Positions 43,090 through 54,127 of a stretch of 64,000 nt of DNA are shown here, in pieces. The DNA comes from Gnetum montanum (Eukaryota > Streptophyta > Gnetopsida > Gnetales > Gnetaceae): positions 839,660 to 903,659 of the forward strand of contig MNCI01014205.1 in the NCBI GenBank assembly GCA_015680685.1, read 5' to 3'. Every line of letters starts with the position of its first letter. Position 1 is the first letter of the stretch. The position numbers and the translations under genes were made by a program. The notes below the pieces were generated by a model. It saw only the letters and a program-made list of their open reading frames with translations, was not told the DNA's origin and did no database searches.

Positions 43090-44400
43090 CACAATTGAGG
43101 TATTTGTTACATTGGCCTGGTTGTACTTGTGAAAAGGCTTTACCTATTGGATGTTGGTCTGTATAAAATAATGACCCCATAAAGAAAGGTTTCATAAATA
43201 ATATAAGGTGCCTTCCACAACATTTGGAACATAGTTTGTTGAGGTACGTGTGAGGTGTTCCAGTAAAGGACCTTGTCTCTAGGTTGAAATTTGATCATTC
43301 TAATGCTTAGGTCATGTCATTATTTGTTGAATGCCTTATGCATTTCATTCAAGGATAGGGCTACTAATCAATTTTTGTCTAGCACATTTGGGTTGATTAG
43401 TCTTTATTTTTGTGCTAGACTTAGGTCAAGATCTAGGTCATAGGCTATTGAAAGTGTATGGAGCTCGAACAAATTGGGAGCATCGAAATTTTTTCATACA
43501 CCAACTCATAGGGTGAGTAGCTAATAAAGAGTTTCAATGTTAAGGGGTAGGCCCAAAGGGCATCATTGAATTTCATGGTCTAATCTCTCCTATATTTGCT
43601 AACAATTTTTATTAGAATCTTTGTGATCTCCCTGTTAGTAACCTCTACTTGACCATTGGCTTGGGGATGATAGGGTGTTAATTTATGTTCAACCCCCAAG
43701 CATTGCATGGGTTTCTAAAAAGCAGCACCTATAAAATGGGTTTCTTTATTAGAAATCAATGCGCATGGCATCCCAAACTTATTCACAACATTTTTTTTGT
43801 ACAAACCATGTAGCAATGGATCAGGTACAGTCAACGATCGATGTTGCTTCTATCAATTTTGTGTAGTAATTAATGGCAATGATTATATATGCCTTTTCAT
43901 TTAACATGGGTGTTATGGGACCCATGAAATCTATGTTCCATATGTTAAAGGGTTCCAGTGGTTGAATCCACTATTGAGGATCCTCCATTCATGTGGTCAT
44001 CCCACCATCTTGTTGACAGCATTCATAGGATCAAACAAACTAGTTAGCATCCTTGAAGATTATAGGCCAATAGTGTCCTACCATTAGGATTTTTATGGTT
44101 GTGCATCTTTTTGCATAATGGCCCCCACTAGGATCCTCATGGGCATCATGGAGAATGCTTAGTTGATCAACATTAGGTACATACCAATGAACCAAGCCAT
44201 TTGTGCATACCTTATAAATGTGTCCATTAGTTTTCATGAAGCATTTGGCTTGATGAAGAAATTATTGTTTCTTCCTGTAGTCAAAATCTTGTGGCACCTC
44301 TTGAGTGAGAAAATAAGTGAGGATGTCATTATACCATTTTGGTTCTGTAGGCATTTTTTTATCTATTGCATAGGCAAAGAGGAGTTCATTTAGGAATTAG
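43090..44400 (-). pseudogene. Element D integrase
   Basis: Zinc domain at 44240-43980: GHIYKVCTNGLVHWYVPN, DAHEDPSGGHY and a decayed C-x2-C. In the core the catalytic Glu of GQVEVTNR is present (43643-43645). The second Asp motif near 43755 is decayed to SNKETHF-like sequence. The tail keeps NEMHKAFNK and MIKFQPRDKVLYWN-like stretches (43350-43250). Stops in several places. Confidence 0.78.
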
Positions 44401-44880
44401 CTAGAGAGTGAACTCTCCTTCTCTTTGTCATCCCATCACAACCGAGACATGTGATTAGCGAATACATTCTCAGTTCCCTTTCAATCTACCATCATAAGAT
44501 CAAGTATTTGAAAAATCACTAATCACCATATGACACAATGACTCACCATTGGCTTGTTCATTAGGAAGTGGATCGCACTATTGTCAATGTGCACAAATAA
44601 TTTATATCGAAGCACATAGTGTTTGAATGTTTCTAGAGCATACACCACCACCATTAGTTCTTTCTCCATTGTGATGTAATTCAAATATGTACCCACAATG
44701 CTTTGACTTGTGTAGTGGATGTAATATGGATGTTTTTTGTCATCCAACTACGTAAGTATGACTTCCAAGGCATAATTTGATGCATCTATCATGATATGAA
44801 ATGGTTTGGACCAATCAGGTGCTTGTAGAATTAGAGTCTCTACAAGCTTTTACCTGAGGCTTTGGGATGCATTTTTACAT
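44400..44880 (-). pseudogene. Element D RNase H
   Basis: Open at 44747-44523: MDDKKHPYYIHYTSQSIVGT, MEKELMVVVYALETF (Glu kept), LFVHIDNSAIHFLMNKP (T-D-H changed to I-D-N). MIDASNYALEV (first Asp kept) is at about 44790. The C-terminal ADHLS motif is changed (44450 region). Confidence 0.8.
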
Positions 44881-46170
44881 TGCTTGGTCTAGATGAATGG
44901 AGCATCTTTCTTTATTAGCTCAACCAATGGTTTTACGATCTTAAAGAAATTCTCTAAGAAGTGTATCCAAGGAATGATAGGTGATAGGTAATCTTTTATA
45001 GGTTCTGGTTGATAGGTGATCCATTGAATGACCTTTATTTTTTCAAGGTCTATCTCGATCCCTTCTTGTGAAATTCTATGCTCTACCTTCTTAGACCATG
45101 AGATGGCTCTTCTTCCAATTAAGCCAAAGATTTGTCTCTACAACTTTTAAGCACTTTCTTAAGAAGGTCCAAGTCTTGCTTGAATGTAGCGCCATAAGTG
45201 GAGAATTCATCCATAAAGACTTCCACTTCACTATTAATTTGCTACTAAAAGATGCTTTAGACCAAACATTGGAAAGTGACAGGAGAATTACATAGACCAA
45301 AAGGCATATTGCAATATGTGAAAGTCCCCCAAGAACTTGTGAATGTTGTTTTGGCTAGGTGTTCTAGTGCAATTTGGATTTGGTTATAACCACTAAAACC
45401 ATCCAAAAAATTATGATAGCAATGCCCAGATATGGTGTTCAACACCTAATCAATGAATAAAAATGAAAAATTATCTTTGAATGTTTCCTTATTTAACAAC
45501 CTAAAGTTGATACAAACCCTCTATTTACCATCTCTTTTTGGCACTATCACAAGTGGGCTGATCCACTCGCTATCCACAATGGGGTAGATGAACCCTACCT
45601 TAAGGAGTTGTTTGATCTCCTCTTTAACGATTTACTTCAATTTTACTGTCAACCATCGTTGTGGTTGCCTCCTTGGTTTCATGGACAGATTAGTATAAAT
45701 GTGGTGCTAGCATATCCATGGATTAATTCCAATGTGTTCAAGATATGACCAAGTAAAGGCTATTGGCCATCTGTTGATTACTTTTAAGAGTTTTTCTTTT
45801 TTCGTAGGAGAAGGTTTTACATTAAGTATTACTAGCTTATCATTTTTCAAGAATGCATATTCGAGGCTGACAAGTATGGTTTTCAACTCTAGTGGCTCTT
45901 GTTTGAAATTCTTAGGGATCTCCAACTCTTCCCAATTAGTATCATCATTTTCATTATCAAAGAGTTTGTGATGAACTTTCTCTAGTTCATCTATGCCTGT
46001 GACATTAGCGCATGTCAAGCTTTCAGTAGGTTCCATGCACATTATGCTGCTTTTAGAATCAGTAGTCAACCATTGGGGTGTCCTCTTGTTTTGTGGTTGC
46101 TACATATAAACACCTTTGAATATTTTCTCCATGTGCATACTACTTGCATAGGAAAATAGATGCTCATTTC
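44880..46170 (-). pseudogene. Element D reverse transcriptase and linker
   Basis: The linker is open at 46069-45707: SSIMCMEPTESLTCANVTGI, LELKTILVSLEYAFLKNDK and AFTWSYLEHIGINP. RT follows with GFIYPIVDSEWISP-like sequence (45600-45550), the open 45445-45257 stretch FLDGFSGYNQIQIALEHLAK and MPFGLCNSPVTFQ, and the catalytic box F-M-D-E at 45217-45206. The second Asp is Glu as in element A, but encoded GAA here and GAG in A. A short deletion affects the connection near 44960. Confidence 0.85.
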
Positions 46171-46560
46171 ATGGACTAGAGTTTCTGCACATAATTGCAC
46201 TCTATATCACTAAATGCGATGCATGGAATTCACTTCTTCTTGATCTTTCCAAATGCATCTTCCTTAGATATCTCTAGGGAAAGATCTCTAATGCCCTTTC
46301 TTGCATCAATAGTGCTTAGCCATGCCCTTCCCATAATGATTCAAAAGTTCCTATTATAGTTCTCAACCTTGATTGCTAGGAAATTGGTAGGATAAGACCA
46401 CCCATGGAAAATGGTCACAATGTCTTTTACCAGTTCCAATGGAATAGTAATGGACTAGTCTACCAATTCCAATTGGATATTCCTTATCTTGAAAGGTAGC
46501 AGGTTACAGGCAGTATACATCTCATGAAAAATCAAGTTCACACCGCAACTTGAATCAAAA
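46170..46560 (-). pseudogene. Element D aspartic protease
   Basis: The active site (46556-46548) reads D-S-S within ALFDSSCGVNL, against D-L-G in A and C, so the essential Gly is lost. Distal motifs LELVKDIVTIFHGWSYPTNF and MGRAWLSTIDARKGIRDLSL are kept. Confidence 0.78.
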
Positions 46561-49007
46561 AGAGCTTTACATGGTTCATTCCCAACAATCTATAAATCGA
46601 TAAGAGGACTCCTAGGATTAGCTAATTTCTTGGAAAGGTTGCTAGCTTGGATCCAATTAGATACGACATGAGTGAGCATAATAGTATGGAATTTGAGTAG
46701 CATTTGTTTTGAAGGGTTCTGACGGAATGGTTTGTAGAGGATGAGGTAGGGGTAGGGTGACCAGCTGCCTAAGTTTGTGAGTGCTTAGTAAGGTTATTTA
46801 ATCAAAATAATAGTTTTTTACAAGCATGAGGTTTTGAACCACTCAGTTGATTAACTGATTTAGATTGATGGCCCTAGTACAATTGCATTGCTATAGTTGG
46901 GCTAGAAGTTCACCTTGCATGGATGGAGTAGGTTGTAGCTATGATAAGGATAGAGGAACAGGTGTAGGAATAGGAGGAGGATAAGGATGGAATGTGGTAT
47001 CCCTCTTGGAATGTGGAGAGTGAATTCTATAGTATTTGGAAGGATACTAGTGATGTTGGAAAGGAGAAACATGATTGGAAGAGTTACATGGAGATAGGAA
47101 TTGCTAAACATAATACCCATATGGATCCAACTATCTGTAAGGGTACTACTACCTTGATGGTGACATCCCCCATGACTATGGTTGCAACCATTGATGATAT
47201 TGCTCGTAGGATTATGGTGGAGTTTCACTTGGATAATATTGTTGTTGCTAATGGAATTGCTTGGAATTGCCTTGAGGATAAGGTAATCTTCTAGGTGTTT
47301 GTCTTTTTGCTAGTTGTGGATTTAAAGCATACACCCCAAATCTTGTAAGTGTGACACAATGGGGCAACATCCCTTAGGATGTTCATATTGGCAGATGTTA
47401 CACCCACTATCATCATTTGATTTAGTTTTCGTAATTTCCTTTAGGTCAACAATCTTGCCCTTACCCCTTTAATTAGCACATTCAGCTTTCTTTCACCTCT
47501 TGTAGTCATGATAACTAGTTTGTTCTTTGGACTCTTCAACAATTTTTAGAATAGCTTAAAATCTACTATCCATAGAATCCCACAACTGATCTACCGTAGT
47601 TGAGATTTCAAATGTAAATTTTTTAATTAGAAAATTTTTCCAATTCACCACCTCATCAAGTGATGATTCCTCCTCACTATCACAAAATTGGACCTCCCTC
47701 TTATAAATGGAAGGATCTTAGTTGTATTCTTTTGCACTTTCACATTTCTTCAACTCTCCTTCTTCTTTTGCTACCTACTTAATTAGCCTTTGGATTTGAT
47801 GGGCTCTTAACTTGGATAGTATTCCTTGGGTAGAGATCCCAAGAGTTCTTTTCATTTCAAAGTAAAGCCCATCTATGATGTGGCGAAGTTGTTCCTACTA
47901 AGAGTAACCATGGGCAGGACATCAATGTAATAAGGAAGAAAATATGCCCATGGCATCATCCAAGGACTCATGTATTTCTTGCTTCCATCCCTAGATTTGT
48001 CTTCTTAGATTAGACACTTGGAAGTATGTTTGATACTTATCATTGAATAGTTCGAACATGGTACTCCATCTACGAATTGGATCTGACTCCAAGGACCAAT
48101 ACCAACTTTCTACTTCTTTGATGAGAATCTTGGGAAACAACTTAAGCTTTTGCCAATCATTTTCTTTATTTTGTAAGTCACAAGAATCATGAAAATCCTA
48201 AAGATGATTTTATGAATCGAAGTTATATCCCCCTCAAACCTAGGAATGTTTTTTATATCCAATCACTTGATCCTGCTATCTTTCACGTGGCTTGTCAGAA
48301 TTCTCATTACCTTTGCGATGTTTAGCATGCTTCAAGTGACAAGAAAAGGCTTATCATAGCCATGACCTTAGTGCCTATGAGTTCCTCTACTACCCCTTTG
48401 TTTGTGGCAACAAGCCTCCCTTGAATTCATATGCTCCAAATCTTGACTTGATCGATAGTTCCTATGATTTTCTTGATCCCACCAATCACCTCCATCATGA
48501 TTGCATCCCCTAAGTTTGAGTTCAAAGCTAGAAAAGGAAGATGATGATGATGAAGGTGAAGAGGAAGAAGGACTAGCACCATCAAGATGCTTGCCACCCT
48601 CTCGTTCATGCTCATGATCATGATCATGCTTCTTGCCCACATCCCTACCATGATTCTCCTCCTTGGATCCCCCTTTGTCATGGGATCCATTCTTGCTAGA
48701 ACCAGGATTATGTATTATGGACTACAAGTTCTAGTTTTGACCTCCTTCATTGAAGTCAAAGAAAGGAGTCTATTTATATGGAAAACCCCCAAAGAAGGGT
48801 TCTCCACCATGTTTTTGGTATATTAGAAATGGGGAATCATTCAACCACTTCCCCTTTGCAAATTCATAATGCTACTCTAGTTGTTAATCCCTCAAATATT
48901 GTGCATCAGTGCAATAATAATCCTTGGCATCACCATCATGTACAACATATTCAACATAAAGCCCTTGGATGCCCGACTGCATAAGAGTTTGATGGAGTAA
49001 TATAGAA
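46560..49007 (-). pseudogene. Element D gag
   Basis: The start codon region is lost: sequence matching the first 170 bases of gag in C is missing next to the PBS. It begins with LHQTLMQSGIQGLYVEYVVH (48995 region). A long open stretch (48690-48368) holds HDHDHEHEREGG and GASPSSSSPSSSSSSFSS. The core keeps HVKDSRIK and LDIKNIPRFEGD. The zinc knuckle is intact at 47402-47364, CNICQYEHPKGCCP, of C-x2-C-x3-H-x4-C form. A Pro/His-rich tail follows. Confidence 0.75.
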
Positions 49008-49024
49008 AGTAGCAACAATGCTAA
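49008..49024 (-). other. Element D primer-binding site (degenerate)
   Basis: The minus strand after the LTR reads TTAGCATTGTTGCTACT, the same position and outline as the tRNA-Asp-type PBS of C, with several transitions. Confidence 0.5.
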
Positions 49025-49770
49025 TGATGAGTGGAAAGTATACCCTACACCCAACCATACGAATTACAAGTGTTCACATATAATCTCGAATTCCACAAAC
49101 CTTAAGTTCCTAAGTACACTGATTCTAGGAAATGAAATCTAATTGTAATGATCATTGTCTTCCCAACTATACTGGTGCAGCTTAGTTGTATGGTTAAGTG
49201 TAATTGGGGTACATGATTTTTATTATTTTATATTTTATTCACCTATGATTGATAACAAGTTGAAACTCAATTTATTAATGAATTTAACTAATCTGATTGC
49301 TAATTAATAACTAACTATCCTAACATAAGCATCCAATCCCACTTTATATATACATCCTGAATGCATACAACACTGTTGGGTTACCAAGCATTAAGCATTA
49401 TTGGGATTACCATATGTTATGCTTGAGGCGATCATACTTATGTGTTTAATCTATTTAGCTTAATTAATTAATTAATTAGAGTCTTACTTATCTTAATTAA
49501 TTGCATAATTAATGAAAACAATAAATGTAGAAATAAATCATTAATCTATTCCAAGTGCTGCAAGGTTTGATCGAAAAGCTTATCTTTATTGCCATTCACA
49601 CTACTGTGCTCAAGTACATCAGTGCTCAAATAAGGATGCATACACTTATTGACTCTTGTTGTGGGCACTTAGAAAAATATTCTAACTTTCAAATGACAAA
49701 ACTATAAGAGCTTTGCTACAACTATGACAAGACTTCCCATAAACACAGTGGATAAGTGCGTATTTATAGA
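49025..49770 (-). repeat. Element D 5' LTR, truncated
   Basis: On the plus strand it begins TGATGAGTGG (minus-strand LTR end CCACTCATCA) and runs through all R/U5 motifs. Similarity ends at TATTTATAGA (49761-49770), the TATA complement, so U3 is missing. Sequence from 49771 is unrelated. Confidence 0.85.
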
Positions 49771-52700
49771 GCTTCACTAGTTCCACACTCAAAAGTGCTC
49801 AAACAAGAATCAAATCCATAATCACTTAATTAAGAAATGGGTTGCTTGATCCCCTAGGTGCTATTTTCAAAACTATTGATTTTTTAATTAACCATCTATG
49901 TAATGGGTATATCATGTATGGGAAAAGTAGAAACTACTCTTGCCAAAGATGTTCAAACCTCACACAACTGATTTCACCTTGAAAGAACTCAACGACAAGT
50001 TCCCAATGAAACTAAGCAAATTCAAGGCACTTATTTTATTAATAATTCTCCTCCTCTTTACATGAAGGATCAAATTTTGTCAACCTATTCTATTTGTTTT
50101 TGCGTCTGGGTGAGAAATAATTGAAGTGCTTTAAAATAAGGTAAAGTTTGCTAAAGACATGCCCAATGTTTTACATAGAATATTCAAAGAGGTGCATGTA
50201 ATAGAGTTTGAAGTTAATATCTTTGTGTTTATTGCTCTACAAGAAAACCATCTTACCAATGACTAGTTCTTATATTGAAGTATCTTTTATATATAAGGAT
50301 TATTACTCAAAGCCTTAATGCTCATCTTGCCAAGAAGGTTTTGGGAGGGTAAGTAAATGATTGAAAGCCTACCCTCTTTTCAAGTGATTGTGCTCAAGCT
50401 TAATCTAAAGTCTTTTAACTTAGGAAATAAGTACCTTACCATCCCTCCAAATGATGTGTTGGCTTAGTGGTAAGTGTTCCTACAAAATTACACTTCGTAA
50501 CTTCACAATGACACCTCCACAAACTAAGTATAAAAGAACTTACCTTACAATCATAAATGATCTTTGACTTAATATAACCTTTGCTAAGTTAATGATAATG
50601 ACACAATAGTGCATGAATCTCCAATTGAATGAAAACTTAGCCTATTGAATGCAAATCAATTGTGATAAGGGGATGATACAAATGTATACATGAAATGCTA
50701 GAAAAAATGGCTTAGTATGAAATGCTATAAAAAAATAACTAAGTGTAAAGTGTTGAAAATTTACAAGTATAGGATAGACTGTGAGATATGGAAGAAATTC
50801 TAAGTATAAAATGTGAGAAAAGGAATATCAAATATCAAATGTGAGATGTTGTGATATGGGGAAAGGTCTTAGATTTCCTTTCTAAATAAAAGAAATGCTT
50901 TATTGCTTGATAAAATGAGTATTTGCTTCTTAATGAGGATAAAACTACAAGTGTTGAAGCAAACCACATGTGAGATGAAACTGATAATAGAAACCCAATT
51001 TGTAAGTAAAGTATGGGTTTGGATACTAGAATTGAACCTTTGGAGGAGGATGATATGGATGCAGAGGTCGTAGGAGCAATCCAAGATCAATTCTAAGTCA
51101 AAAATGGTTGTTTTTGCTAAGTGTCCTATCACTAACAATGGATTCAAAAAAATTTTAACTTTGGAGACTAATGCTAAAGCGTACAAAATTCTAAGCCTAA
51201 AGGGCTAACACTGATGCTTGTTAGCATTGTTGCTAGAGCCTAGGCAAGCTATGGTAGGTGTGGAGTACACGATTGATGCTTTGAGCTTTCCTATATGCAC
51301 TATTGATTTCTCAAAATATCAAAAAACTTCTCAAGATCTTAAAAATTAACCTAGAATTTGTGTTTTAAACTCCTATTTATAGGTCTAGGCTTATCAAATT
51401 CAACTTAGGGTTACTAAATCTAAGCTCAAAATCAAGTGCAACTCACCCAAATTTGATCTAGAGTTTGAAAAGAAAAAGTTTGACCTTCATGTTTGACAAG
51501 TGTTGTGAGCTAGATAGGTGATGCTAATGCTAGTTTGAGTCTCCTAAGACTCTGTTTGATGCTTGAATTGATGTTAAAATGATGTTGAGATGCTACTAAG
51601 AAGCCTGTGAGGCTAGGGGATTATGTTAAACATTGAATTGGAAGCTGCAAGAAGCATGGTATAGGTCCCAAGAAAGGTAACACTAATGCTAATGCTAGCA
51701 TCAACATCAACATCATTAGCACTTGTTTGATATCTAAAGTGATGCCAAATGCTATTGAGATAATGTTTAGGAATCCTTGAGGCCTGAGACTGTAATCAAA
51801 TGTTAAGGATGACAAAATGAAACTTCCTAAAGTGTTGATGCTAGCATCAATGCCAACATTAATAGCACATAGTCAATTTTTCACCATCTTGATTAAGTTG
51901 CAATTTCAAGCTCCTAAGAATGTGTTTGACCTTCAAACTGATGTCAAATGTTGTCAAGCTAATGTCAAGGAGCTCAAAAAGCCAAGGGAAGATTTCCAAC
52001 TATGAACCAAATATTCAAGGATCATAAAATGCAACTCTTCTAGGTGCTACATTAACATCAACGTTATTACTAGAGTTAGAAAAATGTTTAACAATTTTTC
52101 AAGTTTAAAATTCTAACTTTCAAGATGTCTAACCAAACCCCAAACTAAGCCAAAATGATGTTTTTTTAGACATTGAGAAGCTTATAGATTTATGGAATGC
52201 TATAAACTAGAGGTGTGGTGTAATATTAATGTGTTGGAAGTACCATTAAACATATTAATACTAGCATCAGTGTCAGCATCCCCTCTAGAGTTAGAAAATT
52301 TTTGACCTTTGTGTCCTAGGATCAAATTGCCAAAATTGCTAAATTTAAACCCTATGGTATCATGGAAGCCCACTATTAAGGATTCCACAAGGTCCAAGTT
52401 GATGTCAAGATGCAATTTTATATAGGTAATGTAGGCAAGGTTGTCCATGAATACAATTGACACAAAATCCAACACTTAGAAAAATTTTTATTCTCAAACT
52501 TTTCTGGGATCATCAAGAATGAAATTCATAAGCTGAATTATGAACTAGAATGATACCTAGTGGCCTCCTAAGAGTTGAGAATGTGCCTTGTGATGCTAAA
52601 TTGATGGAGTTTGGTGCTTGAACTTATGTGTGACATTGTCAAAACCATACTTAATCTTGACTTGTTATGAACCAAAAAAAGTGGATGTAATATTAAGAGT

Positions 52701-53157
52701 CTTTGCTTAGAAACCCTAGGATACACATTCAATTTCTACTGCTATTTGATAGATCCACTAGGATCATAATGTAAATAAAAATTTTGTTTCAAGTGATGGC
52801 TCCTAAGTTTGCTATCTTCCTTTAAAATAAAAATGATTTATGATGTCCTCAAGAGACTTCATAGGATATATGAAACATAATAACTAAAGCTTTTAATTTT
52901 TTTAATTAATGATTTATTTAAATCTTTATAAAAAAACTGTTAGTTCTCATTATATATTTTTTTTGCATATCATCGATTTTATTCTTCAGAATAAGGCTTT
53001 TAAATCATTAATTTATGTTATCCTCGAATGATAAGGAATTAATGTTCTACATGAATATGAACTTTCTCAAAATGTTTTTACGTGTTGAACTTGAAAATTC
53101 TTTAAATGGTTGAGAAATCCTTAGATGAAAGTTTTCCTTAAACATCAAAATACTTTT
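49771..53157. other. AT-rich intergenic DNA between elements D and F
   Basis: No gene or retrotransposon domain is recognisable. Open frames are short and have no motif. The stretch 51510-52290 contains diverged repeats of ctagcatcaacatcaa-like phrases spaced about 150-210 bases. It may be very old transposon relics. Confidence 0.5.
51510..52290. repeat. Degenerate dispersed-tandem repeat
   Basis: Phrases like GCTAATGCTAGCATCAACATC (51691-51711) recur as GATGCTAGCATCAATGCC (51837), CTACATTAACATCAACG (52046) and ATACTAGCATCAGTGTC (52259). Each is followed by similar wording such as TTTGACCTTCAAACTGATGTC. Units are too diverged to delimit. Confidence 0.4.
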
Positions 53158-54002
53158 TGATTAATCATGTTTTAGTAGGAGTCCAATATTAGATATATCT
53201 GATATCAAAGCCACGTTATCGAGTATCTAATATTGGGGCACAACCTCCAATGTTGGGGATCTAATATTGCCTCATCCATGCTAGCTTATAAATACAACAC
53301 TTAGGTGAACGATTTTCATAGGGGATTTTAGACATAGAGAAAGGAATAGATATGTGTTAGTTTGTTTCCAATGCATGCCCATAGTGTGATGTTAAGTGAT
53401 TGTATGGTATCCTTATTTGAATGTGACGTACTTGGACACGTTACATGTTCAACAAAAAAGATTGAGATTACTTCCATCATTACAACATCCACTTTACTTT
53501 ATTATTGTTAATTACTTAAATGCCTACTATGTTCTTAATTAATGTTTAACATTTATTACTCTTTATTATTTTTATCATCAATTAGAATGAGTACAACTAA
53601 TTGCAAGGACTTAAGTGTAATTACTTGATAACCAAATAGTGTTATCATTTGGTATGCCCAGTAATGATATGCTTGGTAATCCTAGCGGTAGTTGCACAAA
53701 GTCCAAGGTGTATATGGAAGATTAGAAACAGACACTCATCGCACATAGGCTAGTTTAGACTTTACTTTCCATTGTTAATTAGAATAAATAATTAATTTCT
53801 CTATTATCATTAGGAGTAGCATAATGCCGCAATAACATCAATTATCATATGCCTCACTTGGGACTAAACTAGACATGACAAAGCTACCACTAGTCCAAGT
53901 GGGAAGATAACAAACTATGATCAAGACATACCAATCTAGGTACCATAACTAGTTCCATCCATGGAATTCGACTAGATCATGCCTGAACACTTGTGATTTG
54001 TA
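53158..54002 (+). repeat. Element F 5' LTR, class II U3
   Basis: Starts TGATTAATCATGTTTTAG. U3 has caatatt, gatatc, aatattgggg motifs (53183-53270). TATAAATA is at 53287-53294. R/U5 motifs such as CTTGGTAATCC and GTGATTTGTATGG are present. The family end GGGCRTAGGGGTACC...TCATCA is missing: the LTR runs straight into the PBS. Confidence 0.8.
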
Positions 54003-54022
54003 TGGTTGCCATTGCCAGGGAT
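54003..54022 (+). other. Element F primer-binding site, tRNA-Asp type
   Basis: TGGTTGCCATTGCCAGGGAT resembles the tRNA-Asp-type PBS TGGCGCCGTTGCCGGGGAT with one extra T and three C/G to T/A changes. Confidence 0.6.
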
Positions 54023-54127
54023 GGTGATAGTTATCTAGATTAGTTCTATTATACACAATCATTGTAAATGCATTAATGATTTATCTTTTAGGAAATATTA
54101 AGTCACACACATCATTAACTAGCAACA

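Larger units (their letters stand above)
40947..43090 (-). other. Element D post-pol region, no gene
   Basis: The ORF3 leader (40947-41385) contains a T-rich run absent from C at about 41060-41100. The promoter-like block is at 41386-41540. The motif GCATGGGTAACATGTCTTTC (42253-42272), the hairpin (42313-42428) and A-rich DNA (42840-43050) follow. No coding frame. Confidence 0.7.
37838..49770 (-). mobile_element. Element D: gypsy element fused in tandem with C
   Basis: On the minus strand: truncated 5' LTR (49770-49025), PBS (49024-49008), gag (48990-46560), protease, RT, RNase H, integrase (to about 43090), post-pol region, ORF3 (40946-38038) and PPT (37848-37838), which borders the LTR shared with C. 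The internal regions of C and D are collinear over their whole length. Decay is somewhat heavier than in C. Confidence 0.9.

Noticed and set aside
50458-50485. Box A-like TTGGCTTAGTGGTAAGTG in the intergenic DNA
   Set aside because: No box B at the right distance and no tRNA fold.
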